Positions 26,308 through 34,819 of a stretch of DNA of 64,000 bases are shown here, piece by piece. Position 1 is the first letter of the stretch, and every line of letters begins with the position of its first letter. Under the pieces are notes generated by a model that did no database searches, had not been told where the DNA came from, and worked only from the letters and a program-made list of their open reading frames with translations. The position numbers were made by a program, and so were the translations under genes. The DNA comes from Desulfosarcina sp. BuS5 (lineage in GTDB: Bacteria > Desulfobacterota > Desulfobacteria > Desulfobacterales > BuS5): assembly GCF_028752835.1 (NCBI RefSeq), contig NZ_CP087952.1, positions 1,903,041 through 1,967,040 of the forward strand, read 5' to 3'.

Positions 26308-27444
26308 ATGTATATCAAAAGGCAATTGGATTTATTAAGGATTCTACAAAAAAAATCTTATTTTTTATTCGGACCTCGTCAAACGGGAAAGACATCCTTA
26401 ATTAAACACACGTTAAATAAATACAGGTATTATAATCTGCTTCAAACGGATGTGTATCTGAAATTAAGCAGGGCGCCCCAAAGGCTTCGCCAGGAAATAA
26501 CAGACAATGACAAGATTGTTATCATTGATGAGATTCAAAAGTTGCCGATTCTGCTTGATGAAGTACATAACCTGATTGAAGAAAAAGGGATTCATTTCCT
26601 TCTTACAGGGTCCAGCACCAGGAAATTAAGAAATAAGGGTGTGAATCTGCTGGGTGGCCGCGCTAGAACCAGGCGGCTGCATCCTTTTATTTTCAAAGAA
26701 TTAAAGGAGGATTTCCAATTATTGAAAGCCCTGGATACAGGTCTGATCCCTTCTATTTATTTTTCCGATGCACCATTTGAAGATCTGGAGGCATATGCGG
26801 GAAATTATTTAAAGGAGGAGATTGCAGCAGAAGCCATCGTTCGGAATGTGCCTGCATTCAGCAGATTTCTTAACGTAGCCGGAGTGTGCAATGGTAAAAT
26901 GATTAATTATACGAACATAGCAAGCGATGCACAGGTTCCAAGATCAACTGTGCAGGAATATTTTCAGATTCTACGCGACACGCTGCTTGGCGATGATCTG
27001 CCTGCATGGCGGAAATCCGTCAAACGAAAACCGGTTTTCACTTCAAAATTTTATTTTTTCGATATAGGAGTCGCCAGATTTCTGCAGGGTCGTCGGGGCC
27101 TTGCGATGAGATCCCCGGAATTTGGGGAGGCATTTGAAGCTTATATTCATCATGAGATAAAAACCTGGTGCGATTTTAAAGGAGGTTCTGATTTGTCTTA
27201 CTGGAGATCAACCTCAGGCTTTGAGGTTGATTTTGTCATCAACGGAAAAACAGCGATTGAAGTAAAAGGGAAGGTAAATACCACAAAAAAAGACCGCAAA
27301 GGATTGACTGCGATAAAGGAAGAAGCACTTCTAAAGAATTATATATTAGTCACACTTGAAGAAACCCCCAGGAAAGATGGCGATATATCTATTCTCCCCT
27401 GGAAAGATTTTATTGCGAACCTGTGGCAGGATGCGTATGTATGA
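26308..27444 (+). CDS. AAA+ ATPase with DUF4143 nuclease-like domain
   Basis: This 378-residue protein has an N-terminal P-loop ATPase: Walker A GPRQTGKTSL near residue 25, Walker B IVIIDEIQKLP, and sensor-like LLTGSSTRKL. A winged-helix region and a C-terminal DUF4143 domain with a PD-(D/E)XK-like pattern (GFEVDFVING and AIEVKGK) follow. GGAG precedes the chosen ATG 26308; 23 more codons are open upstream. Such proteins are common next to toxin-antitoxin modules and mobile elements, but their biochemical role is unsettled. No partner gene is obvious. Confidence 0.85.
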   Translation: MYIKRQLDLLRILQKKSYFLFGPRQTGKTSLIKHTLNKYRYYNLLQTDVYLKLSRAPQRLRQEITDNDKIVIIDEIQKLPILLDEVHNLIEEKGIHFLLTGSSTRKLRNKGVNLLGGRARTRRLHPFIFKELKEDFQLLKALDTGLIPSIYFSDAPFEDLEAYAGNYLKEEIAAEAIVRNVPAFSRFLNVAGVCNGKMINYTNIASDAQVPRSTVQEYFQILRDTLLGDDLPAWRKSVKRKPVFTSKFYFFDIGVARFLQGRRGLAMRSPEFGEAFEAYIHHEIKTWCDFKGGSDLSYWRSTSGFEVDFVINGKTAIEVKGKVNTTKKDRKGLTAIKEEALLKNYILVTLEETPRKDGDISILPWKDFIANLWQDAYV

Positions 27445-27580
27445 TAAAGAAAGAAAAATAAATGACTTATCATTGTTTAAAGGGGTTTGTTGAATTATGG
27501 CATCTGCAATTGAGGCAGTGGTTGAACTGTCCGATTTTCTGCATTCACTAAAAATAACAACAGCCCCAAACAAAGTCCAA

Positions 27581-29014
27581 TCATGAACTGTCAGTCAGCA
27601 ACTTCCCAAAGTAAATAATTTTATCAAAAAAATCACTTTTTTCAACAAATTCGCTTAGTTTACCTTCATAAATCAAGACGGGGCGAATGGAAATATTTTT
27701 AGGCTTTTTCAGGATTGCGATTTTTTTATCAATTTCATTGATCACATTGCGATTTATTTTCTTCTGAAATTTAATTTCACACAGGTAAAGCGTATTAAAT
27801 TTTGTTTGAATGAGGAGATCAATCTGGCATGCGCCTTTGTTTGTTTTGGTTGGATTTTGAAAATATGGTGACGCACTTATTATACTATTAAAATCTATTC
27901 CTATATATTTAACAACCGCAGGTATATTATGCATAACGAGATTTTCAAACTGCAAAGCTATGATACTATTCCAGCCGGGTAAATTTTCGATTCCGGTATA
28001 TTGAAACAATCCTTGTTCTATTTTAGCTTTAACAGGATCAATATATTTTAAATAAAACCTTAGATAGTTATCCTTTATCCTGTATTTGCTCAGTCTTGAT
28101 TGTTTGCCTTTAAAATTATATACATAATCTCTTTTGATAAAGCCTGATACTTCCAAATCGTGCAGATATTCACTTATATCACCGTTCCGCGGTCTTCCTG
28201 TAAGTTTTGCAATTTCACTAACGGAACAATTTTGTTTTGAGAGAGCTTTTACGATCTCCTTATATATTTTAGCTCGTTTGTTAAAGATATCATTGAATAT
28301 TTTTTCAAACTCTTTAACAAGAATACCTCCTTTATCAAAACAGATGTTTTTGATATTTTCTTCGGCGCTCTCCTTGATATTGATTTCTTCCAAATATTTA
28401 GGAACTCCTCCTGTTACTGAAAGAATCTTTAATTTTTCCATGGATGAAATCAGATTTTTTTTTTTCTGCCAGAATTTATTGCAATCTATTAAAGGCAGCT
28501 CTTCAAGATTTATTTCAAGGGAAATTCGTCCTACAAAATCTGTATCCTTCAAGATATTTTTATCAATCCATGATGAAGCAGACCCGCACAATACCAAAAC
28601 CAGATGGTGGTTTTTTTTAAACCTTGTATCCCATGCAATTTTAAGCTTTCCTGGAAAATCTGCATCCTTGCTAGCCATCCATGAAATTTCATCGAGAAGA
28701 ATTAAGGTTCTTCCTGTTCGTGTATGGCTTGAAAGATGTGAAAACGCATCATTCCAATTTTCCAGCGGTACTGCTGGAATATCAAAAATATTTTTCATCT
28801 GTTCACTGAAATTTTTACGCTGATCTACATCTGTTATAGAATTTCTTGGTGCAAGGCCCTGTATTTCACAAAAAAAATTAAATTTTTTACTGAATTCCTG
28901 GATCAGGGTACTTTTTCCTATTCGCCGCCGTCCACCTACCACCACCAAACTTGCTGTTTTTTTTCCCAGAAGCCCATTGAGTTTTTTTAGTTCATTTCTT
29001 CGTCCATAAAACAT
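27581..29014 (-). CDS. Archaeal-type ATPase with DUF234 domain
   Basis: This 477-residue protein opens with FYGRRNELKKLN and Walker A VGGRRRIGKSTLIQEF, then Walker B TLILLDEISWM and a sensor LVLCGSASSWI. A winged-helix segment follows (VSEIAKLTGRPRNGDISEYL). The C-terminal DUF234 region has a restriction-like pattern (ACQIDLLIQT and LYLCEIKFQKK). It is a different subfamily from the DUF4143 ATPase encoded convergently 137 bases away; function is unknown for both. The leader carries repeated CCTCTATA-type motifs (29021-29138) that may be its operators. Confidence 0.85.
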   Translation of the reverse strand: MFYGRRNELKKLNGLLGKKTASLVVVGGRRRIGKSTLIQEFSKKFNFFCEIQGLAPRNSITDVDQRKNFSEQMKNIFDIPAVPLENWNDAFSHLSSHTRTGRTLILLDEISWMASKDADFPGKLKIAWDTRFKKNHHLVLVLCGSASSWIDKNILKDTDFVGRISLEINLEELPLIDCNKFWQKKKNLISSMEKLKILSVTGGVPKYLEEINIKESAEENIKNICFDKGGILVKEFEKIFNDIFNKRAKIYKEIVKALSKQNCSVSEIAKLTGRPRNGDISEYLHDLEVSGFIKRDYVYNFKGKQSRLSKYRIKDNYLRFYLKYIDPVKAKIEQGLFQYTGIENLPGWNSIIALQFENLVMHNIPAVVKYIGIDFNSIISASPYFQNPTKTNKGACQIDLLIQTKFNTLYLCEIKFQKKINRNVINEIDKKIAILKKPKNISIRPVLIYEGKLSEFVEKSDFFDKIIYFGKLLTDSS

Positions 29015-29020
29015 AATTTT

Positions 29021-29138
29021 CCTCTACAAAATAATTTTTGAGATTTTATAGAGTAATACATTTCATATTATTTACCTCTATACAACATTTTTTATCATTT
29101 TGTAGAGGTTTTTGGATAACATTAAGCACCTCTATAAA
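29021..29138. repeat. Cluster of CCTCTA(T/C)A motifs upstream of ATPase gene
   Basis: Five related sites lie in 118 bases: CCTCTACAAA at 29021, TATAGAG (inverted) at 29047-29053, ACCTCTATACAA at 29074-29085, TGTAGAGGT (inverted) at 29101-29109, and ACCTCTATAAA at 29128-29138. The third and fourth form an inverted pair. The cluster covers the promoter region of the DUF234 ATPase gene. Confidence 0.5.
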
Positions 29139-29308
29139 TCGCCTTTTATTTTTTCCCTCTTAATGTTTAAATCTCGATGGAGTAATATGGATTTTTTATA
29201 AAATGGCGGTTGCAGTCGATTCGATAAGTCCGGTTGAAGATGCAGTTTTTGAACATTCAAAAATGCTGCTGGATGAACTGAAACGCTTTTTAAAATCTGA
29301 TGGCTATC

Positions 29309-30166
29309 TCAAAAATAATGGTCACTTGCCGCTGCACTGGTTTTACAGAAAACAGACATACATATAAGATCAATAAGTTCTATTTTTTTTTTATATTCAG
29401 CTATGTTTAGATAAGGTATTCTGACATTTTGCGTCATTAATATTTCAAAATTTTTTTTCTCCAATTGACCCGTTAATGCGGCTGCTTTTTTAATTGAATT
29501 GGAAAAAAAAATTTGTTTTTGTACCAAAGCATTAAAAATATCATTATCTTTTGTTAACCCATTAAAAAATTCTATCATAAAATCAAGGCATTCAAAAAAA
29601 TAAGAACTTGCAGGAAGATTGCTTTTGAAAAATATGCAGAAAAAATTAATTTTGTTTTCTGTTTCATCAAAGCGCCTGTTTCTTAATTTAACCTTTATAA
29701 GGCTTTGATCACTTGCGCGCGCATACGTATTAATGGTATCAAGAATTTTATAATCCGTTTTTGTATAAATATTCAACCGGGCGACAAAATTATGAATAAT
29801 CGACTGAGGAAAAGATACCTTTAAAAATTTTGTGCCGTCTGGAAATAATAGATCGATTTTAGGATTAACGGTTGAAAGATAAGCTTTAACTTTTTCGGTA
29901 TCATCTTTTTCAAACTTGTTCGATTCTATGATATATTCAAGCTTCATCTGAATTTTTTCATCAGGATAAAAAATTAACTCAAGGAGAGAGTCTATTTCGC
30001 AGTTCTCTTTATCAGTGATTATATCCTTTAATTCCTGCAAGGAGGGATATCCGAATGTTGAATCTATATAATGGACTACATCAGCGTTCAGATTAATGCC
30101 CTTACAAAGCAAAGAGATTATTTGTTTTGCCAGCAGGTCGCACCTTGAAACATATTCAGTATTCAT
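29309..30166 (-). CDS. Hypothetical protein, divergent from pyk
   Basis: I do not recognise this protein. From ATG 30166 (AAGG upstream) it has 285 residues; the frame extends back to 30229. It is soluble, mostly helical, with regularly spaced hydrophobic positions and no signal peptide, membrane helix or cysteine cluster. A central stretch (LFPDGTKFLKVSFPQSIIHN) is followed by basic and aromatic segments (KVKLRNRRF, INFFCIFFKSNLPASSYFFE). It is transcribed away from pyk. The complete, well-structured frame suggests a real gene. Confidence 0.65.
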   Translation of the reverse strand: MNTEYVSRCDLLAKQIISLLCKGINLNADVVHYIDSTFGYPSLQELKDIITDKENCEIDSLLELIFYPDEKIQMKLEYIIESNKFEKDDTEKVKAYLSTVNPKIDLLFPDGTKFLKVSFPQSIIHNFVARLNIYTKTDYKILDTINTYARASDQSLIKVKLRNRRFDETENKINFFCIFFKSNLPASSYFFECLDFMIEFFNGLTKDNDIFNALVQKQIFFSNSIKKAAALTGQLEKKNFEILMTQNVRIPYLNIAEYKKKIELIDLICMSVFCKTSAAASDHYF

Positions 30167-30255
30167 AACAGCCTTAAATAAACCAAAACCTGCCATATTA
30201 CCAGGTTTTTTATTTCCGGTTAACCACAAAAAAAAGGAAGGGAGGAGTAAAAGTC

Positions 30256-31701
30256 ATGTCTTTTTCAGCCAATAAAACCAAAATTGTTTGCACTATCGGT
30301 CCTGCGTCGGATTCTCCGGAAATTCTGGAAAAAATGATTCTTGCCGGTATGAACGTAGCGCGTCTGAATTTTTCTCATGGCGATTTTTTAAGTCACGGGG
30401 AAGTTATAAAAAAAATTCGGGCTGCATCTAAAGCAACCGGACGGAGGATTGCAATTATGGCGGATTTGCCCGGGCCCAAAATGCGCATCGGACAATTGGC
30501 GCAAGAACCGGTCGACTTAAAGACCGGCGATAAAATTTCACTTACCACCGAAGAAATTGTCGGCAACGCTGACCAGGTCTCAGTAAGTTTTGCAGGTCTG
30601 CCACAGTCCGTTAAACAGGGAGACACGCTTTATATAAATGATGGTTATATCGAACTTAAAGTCGATAGTATAGGAGGAAACAACGTTCAATGCATAGTTA
30701 TTGTAGGCGGTGAACTTAATTCACGAAAAGGCCTGAATCTGCCAGGCATTGATCTTGGTATAAGCGCATTTACTCCTAACGATCATGAATGCCTTAAATT
30801 TGCCATGGAACATGGGGTGGAGGCAGTAAGCCAATCTTTTGTTGAAAATGCCGACGACATAACCGCCGTTCGCGACGCTGCCGCCGCTTTGGGAGGAAAT
30901 CCGTTTATTATAGCCAAGATAGAACGCTCGGGAGCGCGTAATCACATCAATGAAATCATCGAAGCTGCTGATGGTATCATGATCGCCCGTGGTGATTTGG
31001 GAGTTGAAATACCTATAGAACATATCGCCCTTGCTCAAAAGCACCTGACGCAACTGGCAAATCGAAAAGGAAAGCCGATTATCACCGCAACCCAGATGCT
31101 GGAGTCTATGACAACGAATAGGCGTCCGACTCGTGCAGAAGCTACGGATGTGGCCAATGCTATTTTAGACGGCACCGATTGTGTGATGCTTTCCGGAGAG
31201 TCGGCAAGGGGTTTGTATCCTGTAGATGCCGTGGCCATGTTGGCCGGTATCGCTGCATCCATAGAGCCGCACCGCTCGCTTTATCCCATCCAGGAAGCTA
31301 TGCGAACCCGTAAAGGAGATGATGAACCGAAACTTGCAGATTTGATTGCATTGAGTGTTGAGACCATTTTAAAACGGATTACTCCGGCGACTGTTATTGT
31401 GCCTACTCACGGAGGGGTTACCGCCAGAAGCATTACACGTTTCAGGCTTCCGGTATGGATAACGGCTGTCAGTTCCCAGGTAAAAACATGTCAGGATCTC
31501 ATGTTTTCTTATGGGGTCTGCCCGGTTCATGAACCGGTTCATCCGGATAACTGGAAAGAATGGTCAGAAAACTGGATAAAATTACAAGGGGAAGATGGCC
31601 ACCTGGTTGTCCTGACGGAAGGTCCTTCGCGAAAGCGTCCGGATAGAAATAATCGGGTAGAGATTATAGATCTCAGCCGATGCTTGCCGCGTAAAGTGTA
31701 A
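30256..31701 (+). CDS. pyk: Pyruvate kinase
   Basis: This 481-residue enzyme transfers phosphate from phosphoenolpyruvate to ADP at the end of glycolysis. Family landmarks are KIVCTIGPASDSPE, NFSHG, the active-site Lys in IIAKIERSGA, the metal-binding MIARGDLGVEIP, and ITATQMLESM. The C-terminal allosteric domain is present up to about residue 470. The RBS GGGAGGAG is strong. No other glycolytic gene is adjacent. Confidence 0.96.
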   Translation: MSFSANKTKIVCTIGPASDSPEILEKMILAGMNVARLNFSHGDFLSHGEVIKKIRAASKATGRRIAIMADLPGPKMRIGQLAQEPVDLKTGDKISLTTEEIVGNADQVSVSFAGLPQSVKQGDTLYINDGYIELKVDSIGGNNVQCIVIVGGELNSRKGLNLPGIDLGISAFTPNDHECLKFAMEHGVEAVSQSFVENADDITAVRDAAAALGGNPFIIAKIERSGARNHINEIIEAADGIMIARGDLGVEIPIEHIALAQKHLTQLANRKGKPIITATQMLESMTTNRRPTRAEATDVANAILDGTDCVMLSGESARGLYPVDAVAMLAGIAASIEPHRSLYPIQEAMRTRKGDDEPKLADLIALSVETILKRITPATVIVPTHGGVTARSITRFRLPVWITAVSSQVKTCQDLMFSYGVCPVHEPVHPDNWKEWSENWIKLQGEDGHLVVLTEGPSRKRPDRNNRVEIIDLSRCLPRKV

Positions 31702-31807
31702 AAAATGGGTTTTTGTTTGAGCACTATGGGCTTTTGTAAATGCAGCCCGGAATTAATTCTGAAGTTTTAGAAAAAATTGGATATCACGTCATGGGGATAA
31801 AAAAAGT

Positions 31808-31834
31808 TTGACAATTAGTTATTTTTTTTATAGC
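31808..31834 (+). promoter_or_regulatory. Probable tRNA-Glu promoter
   Basis: TTGACA at 31808-31813 and TATAGC at 31829-31834 are 15 bases apart. The tRNA begins 22 bases after the -10 box, a normal distance for a short leader. Confidence 0.6.
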
Positions 31835-31855
31835 AATGACAAGCTCTTAGAAAAT

Positions 31856-31930
31856 GGTCCCATCGTCTAGCGGTTAGGACGCCGGCCTCTCACGCCGGAA
31901 ACCGGGGTTCAATTCCCCGTGGGATCACCA
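31856..31930 (+). tRNA. tRNA-Glu(CUC)
   Basis: A 75-base cloverleaf with encoded CCA. The acceptor arm GGTCCCA pairs with TGGGATC (one G-U). The anticodon stem CCGGC/GCCGG encloses CTCTCAC, giving anticodon CUC. The T arm CGGGG-TTCAATT-CCCCG is canonical. Its 3' half is the attachment core of the neighbouring integrative element, which restores the full tRNA sequence. Confidence 0.95.
31883..31930 (+). other. Attachment site attL (48-bp direct repeat)
   Basis: These 48 bases, from the anticodon stem to the CCA end of tRNA-Glu, recur exactly at 37123-37170 in the same orientation. The sequences diverge on both sides. This is the standard footprint of tyrosine-recombinase integration into a tRNA 3' end. 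Confidence 0.9.
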
Positions 31931-31969
31931 ATAAAATCAATAAGTTATACCATTGAGAGATGTCTGCCT

Positions 31970-32003
31970 GTGGGGTTGACGGCTCCACAGACGGCTTTTT
32001 ATT
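31970..32003 (+). terminator. Possible terminator downstream of tRNA-Glu
   Basis: CTGTGG and CCACAG form a 6-bp stem, with three more pairs beyond one mismatch, followed by GGCTTTTTATTT. It lies in island DNA and ends at the stop codon of an integrase remnant on the other strand. Confidence 0.45.
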
Positions 32004-32187
32004 TCCTATTTCCAAACATCCGGTCAAATTCAATTACCTCTGCCTCCTTCGTAGAACTAGTGGGCAGGTTATCAACCATCTCACGTGTCTCTTCCATACC
32101 GATGCTTCGCAAATACCGCTCTGTGGTGCTCGGACTTTTGTGCCTTAATATCGGTTGGATGGCAGCAACTTTATATCCAAGTTGATA
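31999..32187 (-). pseudogene. Tyrosine integrase C-terminal remnant
   Basis: About 62 codons of minus-strand frame read YQLGYKVAAIQPILRHKSPS then TTERYLRSIGMEE, the end of a phage-type integrase including the catalytic tyrosine context TERYL. It stops at 31999, close to the tRNA. The upstream part is removed where the IS3 element begins (about 32190). It is a different protein from the integrase at 35.8-37.0 kb, so it records an earlier element at the same tRNA. Confidence 0.75.
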
Positions 32188-32267
32188 CTATAATACTCCC
32201 CAAAAACTGGACAGTTGTTTAAGGTGTAAAATGAGTATATCCTGATCAACAAAAAGGAGGCTCATCA

Positions 32268-32558
32268 ATGGGTAAAATTCGAAAAAATTACAGTGCATCA
32301 TTCAAAGCTAAAGTAGCGCTTGAAACGGTTAAAAAGGAAAAGACGATTTCTCAACTATCTAGTGAATATGGAGTTCATTCAAATCAAATAAATCAATGGC
32401 GAAAGCGTCTATTAGAAGAATTGCCCGATATATTTTCAAAAAAGCGTCAAAAAAAAGAAAAAGACGCTGAAGAATTCCAGGCGGAGCTTTACCAGCAAAT
32501 CGGCCAATTAAAGGTCGAATTGGACTGGCTAAAAAAAAAATCTAACCTTCTCAATTGA
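32268..32558 (+). CDS. IS3-family transposase OrfA
   Basis: This 96-residue protein contains an HTH_Tnp_1 domain (FKAKVALETVKKEKTISQLS then SEYGVHSNQINQWRKRL) and a leucine-zipper coiled coil (EFQAELYQQIGQLKVELDWL). It binds the terminal repeats and regulates transposition. A run of ten A residues near 32531-32540 lies just before its end. orfB is in the +1 phase relative to orfA, so the usual -1 frameshift would not join them; the fusion product may be lost in this copy. Confidence 0.88.
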   Translation: MGKIRKNYSASFKAKVALETVKKEKTISQLSSEYGVHSNQINQWRKRLLEELPDIFSKKRQKKEKDAEEFQAELYQQIGQLKVELDWLKKKSNLLN

Positions 32559-32592
32559 TATAAAGCGTCAATACATTGAGCCGAATCATTCT

Positions 32593-33387
32593 TTGATACC
32601 GGTAATGCGCCAGTGTGATCTTTTGGGAATAAACAGATCAACCTATTACTATCAATCCTGCAAAGATGAGAGCTATAACCTGGCTCTCATGCGATTGATA
32701 GACGAAGAATATACCCGATATCCGTTCTACGGTGTTGAAAAAATGACGGCCGTATTAAAGCGACAAGGGCACACTGTTAATCCTAAACGAATAAGACGTT
32801 TGATGCGGCTTATGGGACTTGAAGCTATATATCCAAAACCAAATTTGAGCAAAGCATCAAAAGAGCATAAAATTTATCCATACTTGCTGCGAGGCGTTTC
32901 CATTGAGCAAGTTGACCAGGTGTGGTCAACGGATATTACCTATATCCGTTTGAATTCAGGTTTTATCTATCTTGTAGCAGTGATAGACTGGTTTAGTCGG
33001 TATGTCCTGAGCTACGAATTTTCAACCACATTGGATAAGGATTTTTGTATAAAAGCCTTACAGGGTGCCTTAAAAATTGCAAAACCTAAGATTTTTAACA
33101 CGGATCAAGGCAGTCAGTTTACCAGTGATGCCTTTACCGGCGTTTTAAAAAAAGCCGATGTGAAGATCAGCATGGACGGCCGGGGCCGTGCTCTGGATAA
33201 CATTTTCGTAGAGCGCCTTTGGCGTACCGTGAAATATGAACGTGTTTATCTTCACAATTATGAGACCGTCAGGGAGGCTATTCAAAACATTGGAGAATAT
33301 TTTGGCTTTTACAATAATGAACGACTCCATCAATCTTTGGATTACCAGACCCCGGCAGAGATATATTTTAAAACTTTTCCAGGGTAA
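32593..33387 (+). CDS. IS3-family transposase OrfB (DDE integrase core)
   Basis: This 264-residue rve-type DDE transposase opens IPVMRQCDLLGINRSTYYYQ in two blocks, as in the IS3 group. The catalytic residues are in VWSTDITYIRL (Asp), IFNTDQGSQF (Asp) and FVERLWRTVKYE (Glu, 35 residues later). It appears intact. The annotated start is TTG 32593; the frame is open upstream to 32533, and ATG 32605 is an alternative. Confidence 0.9.
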   Translation: MIPVMRQCDLLGINRSTYYYQSCKDESYNLALMRLIDEEYTRYPFYGVEKMTAVLKRQGHTVNPKRIRRLMRLMGLEAIYPKPNLSKASKEHKIYPYLLRGVSIEQVDQVWSTDITYIRLNSGFIYLVAVIDWFSRYVLSYEFSTTLDKDFCIKALQGALKIAKPKIFNTDQGSQFTSDAFTGVLKKADVKISMDGRGRALDNIFVERLWRTVKYERVYLHNYETVREAIQNIGEYFGFYNNERLHQSLDYQTPAEIYFKTFPG

Positions 33388-33621
33388 TTTCAGAACCACT
33401 TTGTATAATTAATTAGAATACCATTAAGTCGTATTGATATTATAAAAAATGTTTCCTGCTGCAAACAAGATAAAAGCGTACTATCCAACACATAATCAGT
33501 TGGTAGTAGAGTTTGTTTGAATATTGCATAACGCTAATCAAATATATAGCGTATTTTTAGGATGATTTTTTGAATAGCGTTGCACTTAATTCAACATACT
33601 ATATGTTTTGGAGGTAAAAAA

Positions 33622-33819
33622 ATGAGAGGAGGAAAACGTGCAGGGGCTGGTCGAAAAAAGAAACCAGACCATTTGAAACGAGAGCTTGTGACAATTAGAT
33701 TACCACAGTGGATGATTTCACAGCTCAAGAGGAATGGTCAAATTGGTTATTTAATTGAGAGTCAATTGGCGAAAAAAGATTTTTTGAATTTGCCGGATGA
33801 TTACGAAATTGATAGTTAA
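33622..33819 (+). CDS. Small ribbon-helix-helix-like DNA-binding protein
   Basis: From ATG 33622, behind GGAGG, this encodes 65 residues starting MRGGKRAGAGRKKKPDHL, a basic arm typical of small phage and plasmid DNA-binding proteins. A beta strand and two short helices suggestive of a ribbon-helix-helix follow (LVTIRLPQWMISQLKRNGQI). Fourteen more codons are open upstream without an RBS. It precedes the iteron-like repeats at 33.93-34.07 kb and could bind them; that link is inference. Confidence 0.6.
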   Translation: MRGGKRAGAGRKKKPDHLKRELVTIRLPQWMISQLKRNGQIGYLIESQLAKKDFLNLPDDYEIDS

Positions 33820-34141
33820 GATCGGACAAATTAAAGGAAGTAACAGGCAAGATTTATCAGCAATGGTGATCAATGTGAGGTTGTAAAAATAATATATTTT
33901 GGTGAATGCCCTATTCAACGTGCGGCATAAGTTATAAACATATTAATATTGAATTTTAACAGTATGTTAATGAGATACAAAAAAGTTATAAACATTTTAT
34001 CAATAAGTTATGAACATTTTAGAATGGTATTATTATTTATTAAATCAATTAGTTAAGTTGTTTATGAACATTTTTATGATAAACAGAAACATATTTTTTT
34101 TATTTACTATTATTTTTTTAATTTTCAGGATTATTTATAGC
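33820..34141. other. 322-bp AT-rich gene-free stretch with iterons
   Basis: This extremely AT-rich stretch contains no gene. It holds four direct iteron-like repeats (33929-34074) and short A/T runs up to the end of the truncated transposase frame at 34142. Confidence 0.55.
33929..34074 (+). repeat. Four iteron-like direct repeats
   Basis: AAGTTATAAACATATT (33929-33944), AAGTTATAAACATTTT (33983-33998), AAGTTATGAACATTTT (34005-34020) and TTATGAACATTTT (34062-34074) share one orientation. Start-to-start spacing is 54 and 22 bases, then about 54. They resemble iterons of plasmid or phage origins, or repeated operators. Confidence 0.6.
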
Positions 34142-34768
34142 TCAAAAGCGCACCTTAAAAAACCTTGTTTTTTGTCTTGACAATGGGGAGTACCTTAGAT
34201 TTGTACTAATTAAAACAATTAGATAAGGGAATATCCCTGCAAAACGAGTGAATTTCCAATCATGAAGGCTCTTAAATGGTTGTTCGTCTTTTGAAACAAG
34301 TTGTTCGCCGAATTCAAAATCAAGCTCCTGCTGTTTTTTTTGATTTTCTAATCGTTTAGCTTTTCTCTCTTTAGCGAGAATGACAGCCTTGGTGCCCTGT
34401 ATGCGTTTGTGCTGCGTGCTCTTGCGATGTTGTTCAAGATTTTTGCCCATTTTGGGATTATATCCACCCAATAAGCCTTCTGTCCCAAATTTTTTTTTGC
34501 TCTCAATGTAATTGTGTATCGTTTGTCTGCTAATATTAAGGGCACCAGCCAATAAAGATTTATTCGCACCCAATTCAACGGCATCAACAACAAATATTTT
34601 TTTTGCCGGCTTGTCAGAAATATCAACCTTTTTAACAATGATATCGCGGTTTTTAAGGGTAATCATGTGCTTATTTCTTCTGTTAAAAACCAACGACAAA
34701 TTTGCGCCAATCATTTTGGTGTTATCGTTTTTTTTCTTTGGTATATCTGGAAATAGTTGTTTTTGCAT
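34142..34768 (-). pseudogene. HTH transposase N-terminal part, truncated
   Basis: The 208-codon frame has an HTH region (SLLAGALNISRQTIHNYIES) then KKFGTEGLLGGYNPKMGKN. A charged linker (VILAKERKAKRLENQKKQQE) and HDWKFTRFAGIFPYLIVLIS follow. This matches the N-terminal third of a DDE transposase family that begins with such a regulatory module. Past about 34192 the frame runs into an IS-end-like sequence (TACTCCCCATTG on the minus strand), so the last 16 or so codons are unrelated and the catalytic domain is missing. Confidence 0.6.
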
Positions 34769-34771
34769 AAT

Positions 34772-34819
34772 TGATACCTTAATGTGGTGTACGCAATGTG
34801 AATTTTTAATAAGGTATCA
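34772..34819 (-). other. Inverted repeat in leader of HTH transposase
   Basis: TGATACCTTA (34772-34781) and TAAGGTATCA (34810-34819) are perfect 10-bp complements, beginning 3 bases upstream of the start codon at 34768. It could be a terminal repeat of the original element, an operator, or a hairpin that limits translation of read-through transcripts. Confidence 0.5.

Larger units (their letters stand above)
32194..33387 (+). mobile_element. IS3-family insertion sequence
   Basis: Two consecutive transposase genes (orfA 32268-32558, orfB 32593-33387) follow a left end starting TACTCCCCAAAAACTGGACA. The insertion interrupts an older integrase gene. A clear right inverted repeat directly after orfB was not found; an inverted TACTCCCCA does occur at 34184-34192, so the right boundary given here is only the end of orfB. 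Confidence 0.75.

Noticed and set aside
28134-28823. Plus-strand frame of 229 codons antisense to the DUF234 ATPase gene
   Set aside because: The minus-strand gene has Walker motifs and a full domain structure in this interval, so the antisense frame is a shadow.
29203-29367. 54-codon plus-strand frame beginning MAVAVDSISPVED
   Set aside because: The composition is protein-like, but there is no RBS and it overlaps the 3' end of the opposite gene; it could be a remnant, with too little to support a feature.
32529-32560. Standard -1 programmed frameshift joining IS3 orfA and orfB at the A10 run
   Set aside because: The frame relation of orfB to orfA is +1, so a -1 slip on the A-run would not produce the fusion.
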